Below the pieces are notes generated by a model. The model had not been told where the DNA came from and ran no database searches. It worked only from the letters and a program-made list of their open reading frames with translations. Shown one piece after another: positions 7,643 through 16,505 of a stretch of DNA of 64,000 nucleotides. Position 1 is the first letter of the stretch. Every line of letters starts with the position of its first letter. The position numbers and the translations under genes are program-made. Source of the stretch: DASTFY01 sp963829955 (GTDB lineage: Bacteria > Actinomycetota > Acidimicrobiia > Acidimicrobiales > Ilumatobacteraceae); NCBI GenBank assembly GCA_963829955.1, contig CAWHKS010000022.1, forward strand, positions 50,013 to 114,012. The letters are read 5' to 3'.

Positions 7643-10600
7643 TGCCGAAGCGGACCGACCTCGAGTCGATCCTCATCATCGGTTCCGGTCCCATCGTGAT
7701 CGGCCAGGCGTGCGAGTTCGACTACTCGGGCACACAGGCCTGCCGGGTCCTCGGGCAGGAGGGCTATCGCGTCGTCCTCGCCAACTCGAATCCGGCCACG
7801 ATCATGACGGATCCGGACTTCGCGGACCGGACATACCTCGAGCCACTGACGCCCGAGGTGCTGGAGCGCATCATCGAGCGGGAGCGGCCCGATGCCGTCC
7901 TCCCGACGCTCGGCGGGCAGACCGGACTCAACCTCGCCATGGCCCTGTTCGAGCGGGGTGTCGTCGGCGTGCCCGGCTGCCCGGAGCTCATCGGTGCCAA
8001 CGCCGACGCGATCGCCACCGCTGAGGACCGCGAGCGGTTCAAGGTGGCGATGGTGGAGATCGGCCTGGAGGTCCCGGCCAGCGGCATCGCCCACACGGTC
8101 GAAGAGGCGCGGGCCGTAGCGGAGGCCGTCGGCCTCCCGGTCATCGTGCGCCCCGCGTACATCCTGGGCGGGCGGGGCACGGGCATCGCGGACACTGCCC
8201 AGCAACTCGAGCGCATCGCCGCCGAGGGCTTGGCCGCGAGCCCCATCACGGAGATCCTCATCGAGGCGTCGATCGCCGGTTGGAAGGAGTTCGAGCTCGA
8301 GGTGATGCGGGACCGCGCCGACAACTGCGTGGTGGTCTGCTCGATCGAGAACCTCGATCCGATGGGTGTCCACACCGGTGACTCCATCACGGTCGCCCCT
8401 GCCCAGACCCTCTCGGACGTCGAGTACCAGCGCATGCGGGACGCCGCCTTCGCCTGCATTCGCCGGGTCGGCGTCGAGACAGGCGGCTCGAACGTCCAGT
8501 TCGCGCTGGACCCCACCGACGGCCGCCAGGTCATCATCGAGATGAACCCCCGGGTGTCGCGGTCCTCCGCCCTGGCCTCCAAGGCGACGGGTTTCCCCAT
8601 CGCCAAGATCGCGGCGCGCCTGGCCGTCGGCTACACGCTCGACGAGATCCCGAACGACATCACCCGGAAGACGCCGGCCAGCTTCGAACCGAGCATCGAC
8701 TACGTCGTCACGAAGGTGCCCCGCTGGGCGTTCGAGAAGCTGCCCGGGACGAGCGGCCTCCTCGGCACGCAGATGCAGAGCGTCGGCGAAGCCATGGCCA
8801 TCGGGCGGACGTTCCCGGAGAGCCTGCAGAAAGCCTTGCGCTCGCTGGAGAACGGGCGGTCCGGCCTCAACGCTGACGCGGCCGAATCCGCCTACCGCTC
8901 GATGACCGACGACGAGGTGCGGGAGGCCGCGGCCACGGCCACGCCCGAGCGCATCTTCCACCTGGCCGAGGCCCTGCGCCGCGGCGTGACGATCGAGGAC
9001 CTGGCCGCGGCGACGCGCATCGACGCCTGGTTCCTCGACCAGATGAGCCTCATCGTCGAGGAGCGGGAGGTGCTGGCCGCGATCGACGGGCCCGGCGCGC
9101 TGACGCGGAGGGGTTGGCGGCGGGCCAAGCAGCTCGGCTTCTCCGACGCCCAGCTCGCCCACCTCTGGGGCATCTTCGAAGCCGAGGTGCGCGCCCGGCG
9201 GGAGGCGGCCGGGGTCCGGCCGGTCTACAAGACGGTCGACACCTGCGCGGCCGAGTTCGAGGCCAGCACGCCGTACCACTACTCCACCTATGAGGACGAG
9301 ACCGAGGTGCGTTCGTCGACGAAGCCCAAGGTGGTGATCCTCGGATCGGGCCCCAACCGGATCGGGCAGGGCATCGAGTTCGACTACTGCTGCGTCCACG
9401 CCTCGCTCGCCCTGCGGGAGGCGGGGTTCGAGACCGTGATGATCAACTGCAACCCCGAGACCGTGTCCACCGACTACGACACGTCGGACCGCCTCTACTT
9501 CGAGCCACTGACCGAGGAGGACGTGCTGAACGTCCTCGCCGCGGAGACCGAGGCCTCGGGCGGCGTCGCCCCCTCGGTGCTGGTGGCGCTGGGAGGCCAG
9601 ACCCCGCTCAAGCTGGCCGGCCGCCTGTCCGGGGAGCTGATCGCCGGTACCAGCCCGGATGCCATCGACCGGGCCGAGGACCGTGAGCGCTGGAACGAGG
9701 TCTGCAGCCGCCTCGGCATCCCGCAGCCACCGGGCGGCGTGGCCTCCTCGCTGGAGGAGGCGCTGGCCATCACCGACCGGGTGGGCTACCCCGTCCTCGT
9801 CCGGCCCAGCTACGTGCTGGGCGGCCGGGCCATGCAGATCTGCTACGACGCCGGCCACCTCAAGGACGCGATGGCCGGGCTGTTCGGGTTCGGGCTGTTC
9901 GGCTTCGGTGACGCGACCACGGAGGGCGGGGGGAGCCTGGACCGCGAGGGAGGGTTGTCGGCGGAGCGCCCGGTCCTCGTCGACCGCTTCCTCGAGGACG
10001 CGGTCGAGGTCGACGTCGACGCCGTCCGCGACGCGACCGGCGAGGTGCTCATCGGTGGGGTCATGGAGCACGTCGAGGAAGCCGGCGTGCACAGCGGCGA
10101 CTCCGCCTGCGTCATTCCGCCCCCCACGCTCCAGCCGTGGCTGGTCGACGTGATCGAGGCCTACACCCGCGCCATCGCCGCCGCCCTCGACGTGCGGGGG
10201 CTGCTCAACGTCCAGTACGCGGTGCGGGGCCGAGAGGTGTTCGCCATCGAGGCGAACCCCCGGGCCAGCCGCACGGTGCCCTTCGTGGCCAAGGCGACCG
10301 GGGTCCCACTGGCCAAGGTCGCGGCGCGGGTCATGCTGGGCGCCACGCTGGCCGGGCTGCGGGACGAGGGGCTGCTGCTGCCACCGGTCACGAACGGCCA
10401 CGTCTCCGTGAAGGAGGCCGTGCTCCCGTTCAACCGGTTCCCGGAGGTGGACACCGCGCTGGGGCCGGAGATGCGCTCGACCGGTGAGGTCATGGGCATC
10501 GACACCACCTTCGGCCGGGCGTTCTTCAAGGCGGAGACGGCCGCCGGCACGGAGCTGCCGCGGGGCGGCATGGTGTTCCTCTCCCTCGCCGACCGCGACA

Positions 10601-10968
10601 AGCCGGCCGGTCTGGTGGTGGCGCAGCGGCTCCGCGCCCTCGGGCTGGGGGTGGCGGCCACGCGGGGGACGGCCGACTTCCTGGCTCGCTTCGGCCTCCC
10701 CGTCGACCAGGTGGTGGACAAGGTGTCCGACGGCGCCGGGCGGACCGCCGTCGACCTCATGGCTGAAGGGGAGATCAGCTTCGTCATCAACACCCCGCGG
10801 GGCAGCGGGCCCCGAGCCGACGGTCGTTCGATTCGCCGCGCCGCCACGGTCCACCGAGTCAGCACGGTCACCACCGTCGAGGCCGCGCTGGCCGCCGCGC
10901 AGGGCCTGCACGAGCTGGGCCCGGACGACCCGACCGTGCGCTCCCTCCAGGAGCACCACGCCCGGTGA
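7642..10968 (+). CDS. carB: carbamoyl-phosphate synthase large subunit
   Basis: Makes carbamoyl phosphate from bicarbonate, ammonia and two ATP. The 1108 residues are the standard length: two homologous ATP-grasp halves, the first opening with IIGSGPIVIGQACEFDYSG and the second (about residue 560) with ILGSGPNRIGQGIEFDYCC, each with a QFALDP- or QYAVRG-type strand and an EMNPR or EANPR metal site. The C-terminal allosteric MGS-like domain starts near residue 960. The frame is unbroken. pyrD begins at the GTGA overlap. Confidence 0.97.
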   Translation: MPKRTDLESILIIGSGPIVIGQACEFDYSGTQACRVLGQEGYRVVLANSNPATIMTDPDFADRTYLEPLTPEVLERIIERERPDAVLPTLGGQTGLNLAMALFERGVVGVPGCPELIGANADAIATAEDRERFKVAMVEIGLEVPASGIAHTVEEARAVAEAVGLPVIVRPAYILGGRGTGIADTAQQLERIAAEGLAASPITEILIEASIAGWKEFELEVMRDRADNCVVVCSIENLDPMGVHTGDSITVAPAQTLSDVEYQRMRDAAFACIRRVGVETGGSNVQFALDPTDGRQVIIEMNPRVSRSSALASKATGFPIAKIAARLAVGYTLDEIPNDITRKTPASFEPSIDYVVTKVPRWAFEKLPGTSGLLGTQMQSVGEAMAIGRTFPESLQKALRSLENGRSGLNADAAESAYRSMTDDEVREAAATATPERIFHLAEALRRGVTIEDLAAATRIDAWFLDQMSLIVEEREVLAAIDGPGALTRRGWRRAKQLGFSDAQLAHLWGIFEAEVRARREAAGVRPVYKTVDTCAAEFEASTPYHYSTYEDETEVRSSTKPKVVILGSGPNRIGQGIEFDYCCVHASLALREAGFETVMINCNPETVSTDYDTSDRLYFEPLTEEDVLNVLAAETEASGGVAPSVLVALGGQTPLKLAGRLSGELIAGTSPDAIDRAEDRERWNEVCSRLGIPQPPGGVASSLEEALAITDRVGYPVLVRPSYVLGGRAMQICYDAGHLKDAMAGLFGFGLFGFGDATTEGGGSLDREGGLSAERPVLVDRFLEDAVEVDVDAVRDATGEVLIGGVMEHVEEAGVHSGDSACVIPPPTLQPWLVDVIEAYTRAIAAALDVRGLLNVQYAVRGREVFAIEANPRASRTVPFVAKATGVPLAKVAARVMLGATLAGLRDEGLLLPPVTNGHVSVKEAVLPFNRFPEVDTALGPEMRSTGEVMGIDTTFGRAFFKAETAAGTELPRGGMVFLSLADRDKPAGLVVAQRLRALGLGVAATRGTADFLARFGLPVDQVVDKVSDGAGRTAVDLMAEGEISFVINTPRGSGPRADGRSIRRAATVHRVSTVTTVEAALAAAQGLHELGPDDPTVRSLQEHHAR

Positions 10969-11951
10969 TCCGCCGCCGGAGCGGTGGCCGCGCTCGGCCC
11001 GGCCGTTCGCCCGATACGGCCCAGCCACCCGACATGACCGTGCGCATCGGCTCGGTCAGCCTGCCGAACCCGGTGATGACGGCGTCGGGCACCGCCGGCC
11101 ACGGGGCCGAGCTCGCGCCCTACGTGGACCTCGGCGCGCTCGGGGCCGTCGTGGTGAAGTCCCTGGCTGCGTTCGCGTGGGCTGGCAACCAGGCACCCCG
11201 GCTGCATCCGACGCCGGCGGGGATGCTCAACGCCGTCGGCCTCCAGGGGCCGGGGGTGGCGGCCTGGCTGCGGGACGACCTGCCGGGCCTGTTGGGGGTC
11301 GGCGCGCGGGTGGTGGCCAGCATCTGGGGGCGGACGGTCGAGGAGTACCGCGCCGCGGCCGACCTCCTGGCACGCGCCCCGGCCGAGGTGGTCGCCGTCG
11401 AGGTCAACCTCTCCTGCCCCAACCTGGAGGACCGCCGGCACATGTTCTCCCATTCGGCGACGGCCACCCGGGAGGCGATGGAGGCGACCGTCGGGTGCGG
11501 GCGTCCCCGCTGGGCCAAGCTCGGCGCCACGACCCACGAGCTGCCCGACATCGCACTGGCCGCCCGCGACGGGGGAGCGGAGGCGGTGACGCTGATCAAC
11601 ACCCTGCTCGGCTTGGTGCTCGACCCTCGCACGGGCCGCGCCGTGCTGGGCAACGGCGCGGGCGGGCTGTCCGGGCCCGCCATCCACCCTGTGGCCGTGC
11701 GCGCGGTGTTCGACGTGGCGGCCGCAGCGCCGGACCTACCCATCGTCGGTGTCGGTGGCGTCGCCACCGGTGAGCACGCCGCCGAGCTGCTGCTGGCCGG
11801 CGCCCATGCAGTGCAGGTGGGCACCGCCACCTTCGCCGACCCGCGCGCGCCGGCCCGGGTGATGGCTGAGCTCGAGGCGTGGGCGGCCGACCGGGGCTTG
11901 TCCTCGGTCGCCGAGGCCGTCGGCGCCGCGAACCGGGGAGGTCTGCCGTGA
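10965..11951 (+). CDS. pyrD: dihydroorotate dehydrogenase, class 1 type
   Basis: Oxidises dihydroorotate to orotate with FMN. The class 1 base is the cysteine in VNLSCPN; class 2 enzymes have serine. GVGGVATGEHAAELLLAGAHAVQVGTA is the FMN phosphate site. The GTG at 10965 overlaps the carB stop; an in-frame ATG at 11034 (TVRIGSVSLPNPVMTASG) matches the usual N-terminus better and would give 305 residues. No electron-transfer subunit pyrK lies next to it, so the electron acceptor (NAD through PyrK elsewhere, or another) is open. Confidence 0.9.
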   Translation: MIRRRSGGRARPGRSPDTAQPPDMTVRIGSVSLPNPVMTASGTAGHGAELAPYVDLGALGAVVVKSLAAFAWAGNQAPRLHPTPAGMLNAVGLQGPGVAAWLRDDLPGLLGVGARVVASIWGRTVEEYRAAADLLARAPAEVVAVEVNLSCPNLEDRRHMFSHSATATREAMEATVGCGRPRWAKLGATTHELPDIALAARDGGAEAVTLINTLLGLVLDPRTGRAVLGNGAGGLSGPAIHPVAVRAVFDVAAAAPDLPIVGVGGVATGEHAAELLLAGAHAVQVGTATFADPRAPARVMAELEAWAADRGLSSVAEAVGAANRGGLP

Positions 11952-12664
11952 CGTCACCCCACCCGTCCCGAACCCACCTCGCTCTCGCGCTGGACGTGGA
12001 CTCGCTCGACGAGGCGCTGGACCTGGTGCGTCAGCTCTCCCCGTGGTTCGGGGTCGTGAAGGTCGGGCTGCAGCTGTTCACCGCCGCCGGCCCCGTCGCG
12101 CTCACCGCTCCGCGGACGCTGGGTGTCGATGCCGAACTCGAGGTCTTCGCCGACCTCAAGCTCCACGACATCCCGAACACAGTCGGCGGCGCGGCCCGCG
12201 TGATCGGCCGGTCGGGTGCCCGGTACCTGACCACCCACACCGCCGGCGGCGAGGTGATGGTGGCGGCCGCGGTGGAGGGGTTCGAGCGGGGCGCCACCGA
12301 GGCCGGACACGCGGCTCCGATCACGCTCGGGGTGACGGTGCTGACGAGCGACGGCGTCGCCGGCCCGGAGTTGTTCGACCAGCGGGTGGCCGTGGCCCGG
12401 GCCGTGCGCTGCCCCGGCCTGGTCTGCTCGCCGCTGGACGTCGCCCGGGCCCGCGCCTCGTACCCCGGCGCGGTGACCGTCTGCCCAGGCGTCCGGCCCG
12501 CCGGTGCCTCGGCCGACGACCAGGCCCGCATCGCGACACCGGGTGCCACGGCGGCGGCCGGCGCCGACATCCTGGTCGTTGGCCGCGCCGTCACGGCCGC
12601 TGCGGACCCGCGGCGGGCGGCCGCCGCCGTGGCCGACGAGGTCGCGGAGGCCATCGGAGCCTGA
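11948..12664 (+). CDS. pyrF: orotidine 5'-phosphate decarboxylase
   Basis: Last step of UMP synthesis. The 238-residue protein carries the catalytic D-x-K-x-x-D array in FADLKLHDIPNTV and the phosphate-binding GVRPAGASADDQARIATP and ILVVGRAVTAAADP segments. The short family form is typical of Gram-positive bacteria. The GTG overlaps the pyrD stop (GTGA). It is the last pyrimidine gene; mihF follows with its own promoter. Confidence 0.94.
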   Translation: MTSPHPSRTHLALALDVDSLDEALDLVRQLSPWFGVVKVGLQLFTAAGPVALTAPRTLGVDAELEVFADLKLHDIPNTVGGAARVIGRSGARYLTTHTAGGEVMVAAAVEGFERGATEAGHAAPITLGVTVLTSDGVAGPELFDQRVAVARAVRCPGLVCSPLDVARARASYPGAVTVCPGVRPAGASADDQARIATPGATAAAGADILVVGRAVTAAADPRRAAAAVADEVAEAIGA

Positions 12665-12718
12665 GCGGGTCCGTCGACGTGCAGGTCAGCATGCCCAAGG
12701 GCCGCTGGAAGGGCGCGC

Positions 12719-12724
12719 TAGGGT
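12719..12724 (+). promoter_or_regulatory. -10 element of a leaderless mihF transcript
   Basis: TAGGGT fits TANNNT and ends 7 bases before the ATG at 12732, so transcription should start at or next to the start codon. No ribosome-binding site precedes this ATG. Similar spacing recurs at eight other genes in the window. Confidence 0.5.
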
Positions 12725-12731
12725 GCTCCGC

Positions 12732-13046
12732 ATGGCTACGCCCCCGACCCTCAGCCCCGAACAGCGCGAAGCCGCGCTGCAGAAGGCGGCCGAGGCCCGT
12801 AAGGCCTTCGCCGTGACCAAGGAGAAGCTCAAGATGGGCTCGCTGACCTTGGGCGAGGCCCTCGACCGGGCCGACTCGGAGGACGCCATCGGCCGGCTCA
12901 AGGTGGTCACCTTCCTGGAGTCCCTCCCCGGCGTGGGCAAGGTCAAGGCCCGCCGCCTGATGGAGGAGATCGGCATCGCCGAGAACCGCCGGGTCAAGGG
13001 CCTCGGCGATCAGCAGCGCCAGGCCTTGCGTCAGCAGCTTGGCTGA
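12732..13046 (+). CDS. mihF: actinobacterial integration host factor (mIHF)
   Basis: Small nucleoid protein unrelated in fold to enterobacterial IHF; in mycobacteria and Streptomyces it bends DNA and is essential or important for growth. The 104 residues show the family pattern: TLSPEQREAALQKAAEARK, KEKLKMGSLTLGEAL, and the helix-two-turn-helix LESLPGVGKVKARRLMEEIGI with RRVKGLG and a basic end. It directly precedes gmk (8-base overlap), the conserved actinobacterial order. The frame is open upstream, but the start with its leaderless promoter fits the family length. Confidence 0.93.
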   Translation: MATPPTLSPEQREAALQKAAEARKAFAVTKEKLKMGSLTLGEALDRADSEDAIGRLKVVTFLESLPGVGKVKARRLMEEIGIAENRRVKGLGDQQRQALRQQLG

Positions 13047-13659
13047 GCCGCAGCCGACGCCTGCCCCCACATCGAGCGGGAGCTCTCCCCTCGTCATCGT
13101 CGTGTCCGGCCCCGGAGGGGTCGGCAAGAGCACCATCGTCGACGCGCTGGTCGACCGGGACGCCCGCCTCTGGCTGAGCCGATCGTGGACGACGCGAGCC
13201 CGCCGCGAAGGCGAGGCGGGATCGGCCTACGTGTTCGTCGACCGTGCCGCGTTCGAGGAGCGGATCCAGGCCGGCGGCTTCGTCGAGTGGACCGAGTTCC
13301 TGGGCAACTACTACGGCACCCCGACCCCGGAGGTACCCCTCGGGCGGGACCTGGTGCTGGAGATCGAGGTCGACGGGGCCAGGCAGATCAAGTCGCTCCA
13401 GCCCGACGCCGTCCTGATCTTCTTGCTCCCGCCCACCCGGGACGAGCAGCAGCGGCGCCTGGTGGGTCGGGGCGACCCCCACGCCAAGGTGGCGCAGCGG
13501 CTGCAGAAGGCCGAGGACGAGGAGCCCGTCGGGATGGCCCTGGCCGATTACGTCGTCGTCAACGGCGATCTCGAGCAGACGATCAAGGAGATGCTGGACA
13601 TCATCGAGGCTCGTCGTACCGACCCCGGCCGTTCGGAACTCGGGCGCAGCGAGCCCTGA
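13039..13659 (+). CDS. gmk: guanylate kinase
   Basis: Phosphorylates GMP to GDP. The P-loop is GPGGVGKST, close to the usual GPSGVGKST; SRSWTTRARREGE and the YVFVDRAAFEERIQAGGFVEWTEF block bind GMP; the YYGTP loop is present. 206 residues. It begins with TTG inside the end of mihF; an N-terminal tail of about 20 low-complexity residues precedes the first strand. Confidence 0.94.
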   Translation: MAEPQPTPAPTSSGSSPLVIVVSGPGGVGKSTIVDALVDRDARLWLSRSWTTRARREGEAGSAYVFVDRAAFEERIQAGGFVEWTEFLGNYYGTPTPEVPLGRDLVLEIEVDGARQIKSLQPDAVLIFLLPPTRDEQQRRLVGRGDPHAKVAQRLQKAEDEEPVGMALADYVVVNGDLEQTIKEMLDIIEARRTDPGRSELGRSEP

Positions 13660-13722
13660 GGTGATCCGCCGGTCAGGGGTACCGGCAGGTAAGCTTGTCC
13701 GGCTCTCACTGCCGGAGGATGG

Positions 13723-14028
13723 ATGGCGCGCACCCACGACACGATGATGAACCCTGCCATCGAGGAGCTCCTCGGACGGGTCGACTCCAAGTTCGCCCTG
13801 GTGACCCTGGCTTCGCGCCGGGCCCGGCAGATCAACTCCTACTTCGGGCAGCTGGGCGAAGGCCTGGGCGCCGTCGTGCCTCCGCAGGTGACCTCGGTGT
13901 CCCGCAAGCCGCTCTCGATCGGCTTCGAGGAGATCGCCGCCGACAAGATCGTCCCCGTCGAGCTCCCCGAGGAGCTCGAGGACGGCGCGGCCGTGGCGGG
14001 CGACGAGGGGCCCGAGCAGATCGGCTGA
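13723..14028 (+). CDS. rpoZ: RNA polymerase omega subunit
   Basis: Stabilises beta' in the polymerase. The 101-residue product has the omega core NPAIEELLGRVDSKFALVTLASRRARQINSYF, followed by a longer segment ending in an acidic tail; KPLSIGFEEIAADKIV is typical of actinobacterial omega. It has a good ribosome-binding site (GGAGGA), and a TAAGCT hexamer about 30 bases upstream could be its own -10. Confidence 0.93.
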   Translation: MARTHDTMMNPAIEELLGRVDSKFALVTLASRRARQINSYFGQLGEGLGAVVPPQVTSVSRKPLSIGFEEIAADKIVPVELPEELEDGAAVAGDEGPEQIG

Positions 14029-14035
14029 ACGAGCC

Positions 14036-15283
14036 GTGAGCGTGCTCGCAGGGCGGCGGGTCGTCCTGGGGGTGTCGGGCGGGATCGCCGCCTACAAGGC
14101 CATCGAGGTCTGCCGCCGCCTCGTCGACGCGGGAGCGCACGTGGCGCCGGTGCTGACCCGCGGCGCGGAGCGCTTCGTGGGGCTGACCACGTTCGCGGCG
14201 CTGGCCTCGGAGCCTCCGCACACCTCCCTGTGGGACGACGCCGACCCGATCCCGCACACCCGGCTCGGGCAGGCGGCCGACCTGGTGGTGGTGGCGCCGG
14301 CCACGGCGCGGCTCATCGGCTCCTATGCCGCAGGGATCTCGAGCGACCTGCTGGTCGCCACCCTCCTGGCCACGAGGGCACCTGTCGTGCTCTGCCCCGC
14401 CATGCACACGGAGATGTGGGAGCACCCCGCGGTGCAGGAGAACCTGGCGACGCTGCGGCGTCGCGGTGTCCAAGTGGTGGACCCCGGCGTCGGTCGCCTG
14501 GCCGGGGGCGATGTCGGGTCCGGCCGCCTGGCCGATCCCGAGGCCATCGTGGCCGCCGCCGAGCAGGCGCTCTCACCGTCCGACCTGGCCGGCCTCCACG
14601 TGCTGGTGACTGCGGGCGGCACTCGCGAGCCCATCGACGCCGTGCGGGTCATCACCAACCGGTCATCGGGCAAGCAGGGTTACGCGGTCGTGGCCGAAGC
14701 GGCCCGCCGCGGCGCCAAGGTGACGCTGGTGTCGACCGTGTCCGGGTCGGTGCCCGCGGGGGTGGACGTGATCCCCGTCGAGACGGCGGCCGAGATGGCC
14801 GAGGCCGTGTTCGGGCGTTCCGATCAGGCTGACGTGGTCGTGATGGCCGCGGCCGTCGCCGACTTCCGTCCCGTGGCGCCGGCCGAGGGCAAGATCAAGA
14901 AGGACGCCGGACCGCCCCGCATCGAGCTCGAGCCCACCGTCGACATCTTGGCCGAGCTGGGCGGGCGCAAGCGCCCCGGCCAGGTGCTGGTGGGCTTCGC
15001 GGCCGAGACGTCCGACGTCGCCGAGCACGCCGCCGACAAGTTGCGCCGCAAGCACCTCGATCTCATCGTGGCCAACGACGTCTCCGCCCCGGGCGTCGGC
15101 TTCGAGCACGATACGAACGCGGTGACCATCATCGATCGGGACGGCATGGTGCAGAATGTCCCACTGGCCGACAAGCGGCACGTGGCCGCGGCCGTCCTCG
15201 ACGCCGTCGTGTCGGCGGCTGGTCGTAGACCGGATCAGGCCCCACCGAACAAGCCACAGCACAACCCACAGGAGCATTCGTGA
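14036..15283 (+). CDS. coaBC: bifunctional CoaBC (phosphopantothenoylcysteine decarboxylase/synthetase)
   Basis: Two steps of coenzyme A synthesis. The N-terminal CoaC half (about 1-180) is a flavoprotein with GVSGGIAAYKAIEV, the catalytic histidine in TRLGQAADL-ATARLIGSYAAGI context, and the PAMHTEMWEHPAVQ clamp. The C-terminal CoaB half begins at VTAGGTREPIDAVR, has NRSSGKQGYA and the lysine loop KIKKDAG. 415 residues. GTG start 7 bases after rpoZ; its stop overlaps metK. Confidence 0.95.
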   Translation: MSVLAGRRVVLGVSGGIAAYKAIEVCRRLVDAGAHVAPVLTRGAERFVGLTTFAALASEPPHTSLWDDADPIPHTRLGQAADLVVVAPATARLIGSYAAGISSDLLVATLLATRAPVVLCPAMHTEMWEHPAVQENLATLRRRGVQVVDPGVGRLAGGDVGSGRLADPEAIVAAAEQALSPSDLAGLHVLVTAGGTREPIDAVRVITNRSSGKQGYAVVAEAARRGAKVTLVSTVSGSVPAGVDVIPVETAAEMAEAVFGRSDQADVVVMAAAVADFRPVAPAEGKIKKDAGPPRIELEPTVDILAELGGRKRPGQVLVGFAAETSDVAEHAADKLRRKHLDLIVANDVSAPGVGFEHDTNAVTIIDRDGMVQNVPLADKRHVAAAVLDAVVSAAGRRPDQAPPNKPQHNPQEHS

Positions 15284-16476
15284 GCCGTTGTTGGACCTTC
15301 ACCTCGGAATCGGTCACCGAGGGCCATCCGGACAAGATCGCCGACCAGGTCTCGGATGCGGTCCTGGATGCCATCCTGGCCGCGGACCCCGACGGCCGCG
15401 TGGCTTGCGAGACGCTGCTCACGACCGGTCTGTGCGTCGTGGCCGGTGAGGTCACGACCCGGGAGTACGTCGACATCCCCACGATCGCCCGCAACACCAT
15501 CAAGTCCATCGGGTACGACCGGGAGAGCTTCGGCTTCGACGGCAACACCTGCGGCGTGATCGTGGCGATCGACGAGCAGAGCCCCGACATCGGCCAGGGC
15601 GTCGACACCTCGGAGGAGGTCCGATCGGGCAAGAGCGGCGAGGACCTGCTCAACGCCCAGGGCGCCGGCGACCAGGGGATGATGTTCGGTTACGCCTGCA
15701 ACGAGACCGAAGCGCTCATGCCCCTCCCCATCTGGCTGGCCCACCGCATGGCCGAACGCTTGGCCGAGGCGCGGCGCTCCGACGTCATCCCGTACCTCCG
15801 CCCCGACGGCAAGACCCAGGTCACGTTCGACTACGAGGGGTCGGAGCCGGTGCGGTTGCGGACCGTGCTCATCTCCACCCAACACGCTCCGGGCATCGAC
15901 CGGGACTCCATGATCCGGCCCGACCTGATCGAGCACGTCATCCGGCCCGTGGTCCCCGAGAAGTTCCGTGACGACGACTACACCGTGCTCGTCAACCCCA
16001 CGGGCCAGTTCGTCCTCGGCGGCCCGCACGCCGACACGGGCCTGACCGGGCGCAAGATCATCGTCGACACCTACGGCGGCATGGCCCGCCACGGCGGCGG
16101 CGCCTTCAGCGGCAAGGACCCGTCGAAGGTCGACCGCTCGGCTGCCTACGCAGCCCGTTGGGTGGCCAAGCACGTGGTGGCCTCCGGCGCCGCTGCCCGC
16201 TGCGAGGTGCAGGTGGCGTACGCCATCGGTGTCGCCCAGCCGGTGTCGATCCTCGTCGAAACGTTCGGCACCGAGACGGTCGACCCGTCCCGCATCGAGC
16301 AGGCCGTCCGCGACGTGTTCGATCTGCGCCCGGCCGCCATCATCAACGAGCTCAACCTGCGCCAGCCCATCTACCGCCGCACGGCGGCGTACGGCCACTT
16401 TGGGCGGGACGAGCCCGGGTTCACGTGGGAGCAGCTAGGCAACCTGAAGAGCTTCAAGGCGGCGGTCGGGGCCTGA
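15280..16476 (+). CDS. metK: S-adenosylmethionine synthetase
   Basis: Makes AdoMet from methionine and ATP. The 398-residue protein has the full set: FTSESVTEGHPDKI, GAGDQGMMFGYA, GGPHADTGLTGRKIIVDTYGG and GGGAFSGKDPSKVDRSAAYAARW. GTG start within the coaBC stop. The C-terminus FGRDEPGFTWEQL is the usual end. The coaBC-metK-priA order is typical for Actinomycetota. Confidence 0.97.
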   Translation: MSRCWTFTSESVTEGHPDKIADQVSDAVLDAILAADPDGRVACETLLTTGLCVVAGEVTTREYVDIPTIARNTIKSIGYDRESFGFDGNTCGVIVAIDEQSPDIGQGVDTSEEVRSGKSGEDLLNAQGAGDQGMMFGYACNETEALMPLPIWLAHRMAERLAEARRSDVIPYLRPDGKTQVTFDYEGSEPVRLRTVLISTQHAPGIDRDSMIRPDLIEHVIRPVVPEKFRDDDYTVLVNPTGQFVLGGPHADTGLTGRKIIVDTYGGMARHGGGAFSGKDPSKVDRSAAYAARWVAKHVVASGAAARCEVQVAYAIGVAQPVSILVETFGTETVDPSRIEQAVRDVFDLRPAAIINELNLRQPIYRRTAAYGHFGRDEPGFTWEQLGNLKSFKAAVGA

Positions 16477-16505
16477 ACCAGGCCCAGACCGCAGCCGGGC
16501 CGCCG

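Noticed and set aside
7285..11028. 1247-residue minus-strand frame opposite carB
   Set aside because: Shadow of carB in GC-rich DNA; repetitive Gly/Arg/His/Asp composition and no recognised motifs.
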